NCBI GenBank assembly: GCA_035439445.1
Contig: DAORKG010000043.1
Location: 1 to 30,554 of the forward strand
Reading direction: 5' to 3'
Length of the DNA: 30,554 nucleotides
Source of the DNA: UBA4416 sp035439445
GTDB lineage: Bacteria; Bacteroidota; Bacteroidia; B-17B0; Aurantibacillaceae
Shown: positions 30,445 to 30,554 of the stretch, piece by piece
Numbering within the stretch: the stretch's first letter is position 1
Layout: each line of letters starts with the position of its first letter
Notes under the pieces: model-generated
The model's database searches: none
What the model saw: the letters and a program-made list of their open reading frames with translations, nothing else
What the model was told of the DNA's origin: nothing
Made by a program: the position numbers and the translations under genes

Positions 30445-30554
30445 TCCATTAAACATTTATCTTTACTTAAACATTCAGCAGGCATTGTTCAAAAGCCTTA
30501 CAAGTTCTAGCTGCATTCCAAGGTAAAAAACAAATAATTTAACAACTTTTTTTA

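Noticed and set aside
1..30554. CRISPR arrays, tRNA or rRNA genes, phage or IS elements
   Set aside because: No regularly spaced repeats, cloverleaf candidates, conserved rRNA segments or transposase-like proteins were recognised by reading.

Overview
The window is chromosomal DNA of a low-GC member of the Bacteroidota. Several independent marks support this: two proteins end in type IX secretion (T9SS type A) sorting domains, there is a TonB-dependent receptor with an N-terminal carboxypeptidase-regulatory-like domain, several promoters carry the Bacteroidota -7 element TAnnTTTG, starts are often TTG, and many families are typical of the phylum (DUF2911, DUF6265, HYC_CC_PP, GxxExxY, symporters preceded by a tiny membrane protein). 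The genus cannot be fixed from the sequence. No rRNA, tRNA, CRISPR array, phage or IS transposase was seen.

Layout. 1-2766: the first 18 codons of a gene leaving the left edge, an SH3/NlpC-P60 peptidase, and a divergent ABC exporter. 2770-7256 (all minus): a probable gas-stress cluster. A ClC-family anion transporter and an HPP-family protein precede an Rrf2-type Fe-S regulator, followed by a small three-helix membrane protein, a group III truncated haemoglobin, a four-helix membrane protein, a cupin and a haemerythrin-like protein. Two closely matching copies of an operator-like sequence, AAGAC-N5-TATCTTTTATT, lie in front of the regulator and in front of the globin operon. 7434-9541: a glycosyltransferase and the GTPase MeaB. 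9650-14617: a secreted PIG-L/LmbE-type deacetylase, a 620-bp cassette with long terminal inverted repeats and a single GxxExxY (PD-(D/E)XK-like) gene, a 41-residue membrane protein overlapping a sodium:solute symporter, and a bidirectional terminator. 14637-20474: DUF2911 protein, VF530-type protein, murQ, a DUF6265 lipoprotein, an NtrC-like regulator without a DNA-binding domain, ArfB, RlmB, a DinB-like protein, and a 47-residue lipoprotein. 20684-27498 (all minus): a probable copper locus containing two HYC_CC_PP proteins, a T9SS cargo protein, a T9SS multicopper oxidase, two secreted HMA proteins and a TonB receptor. 27580-30554: ligA and an unassigned coiled-coil membrane protein.

How the genes work together. 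In 2770-7256 a cluster-binding repressor appears to control haem and di-iron proteins together with membrane proteins of unknown role. This fits defence against nitric oxide or handling of oxygen and nitrite, but the signal is inferred. In 20684-27498 periplasmic HMA proteins, an oxidase of the cuprous-oxidase type and an outer-membrane receptor would bind, oxidise and move copper or a similar metal across the envelope. Part of this locus (HYC gene plus following intergenic repeat, and the HMA gene) is present twice.

Small repeats are plentiful between genes: a GAAGG/CCTTC-arm family (three arms), a 14-bp perfect hairpin, ATTCGTA clusters at two loci, and composite REP-like elements after both HYC genes. 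No stretch above 300 bases lacks a gene.
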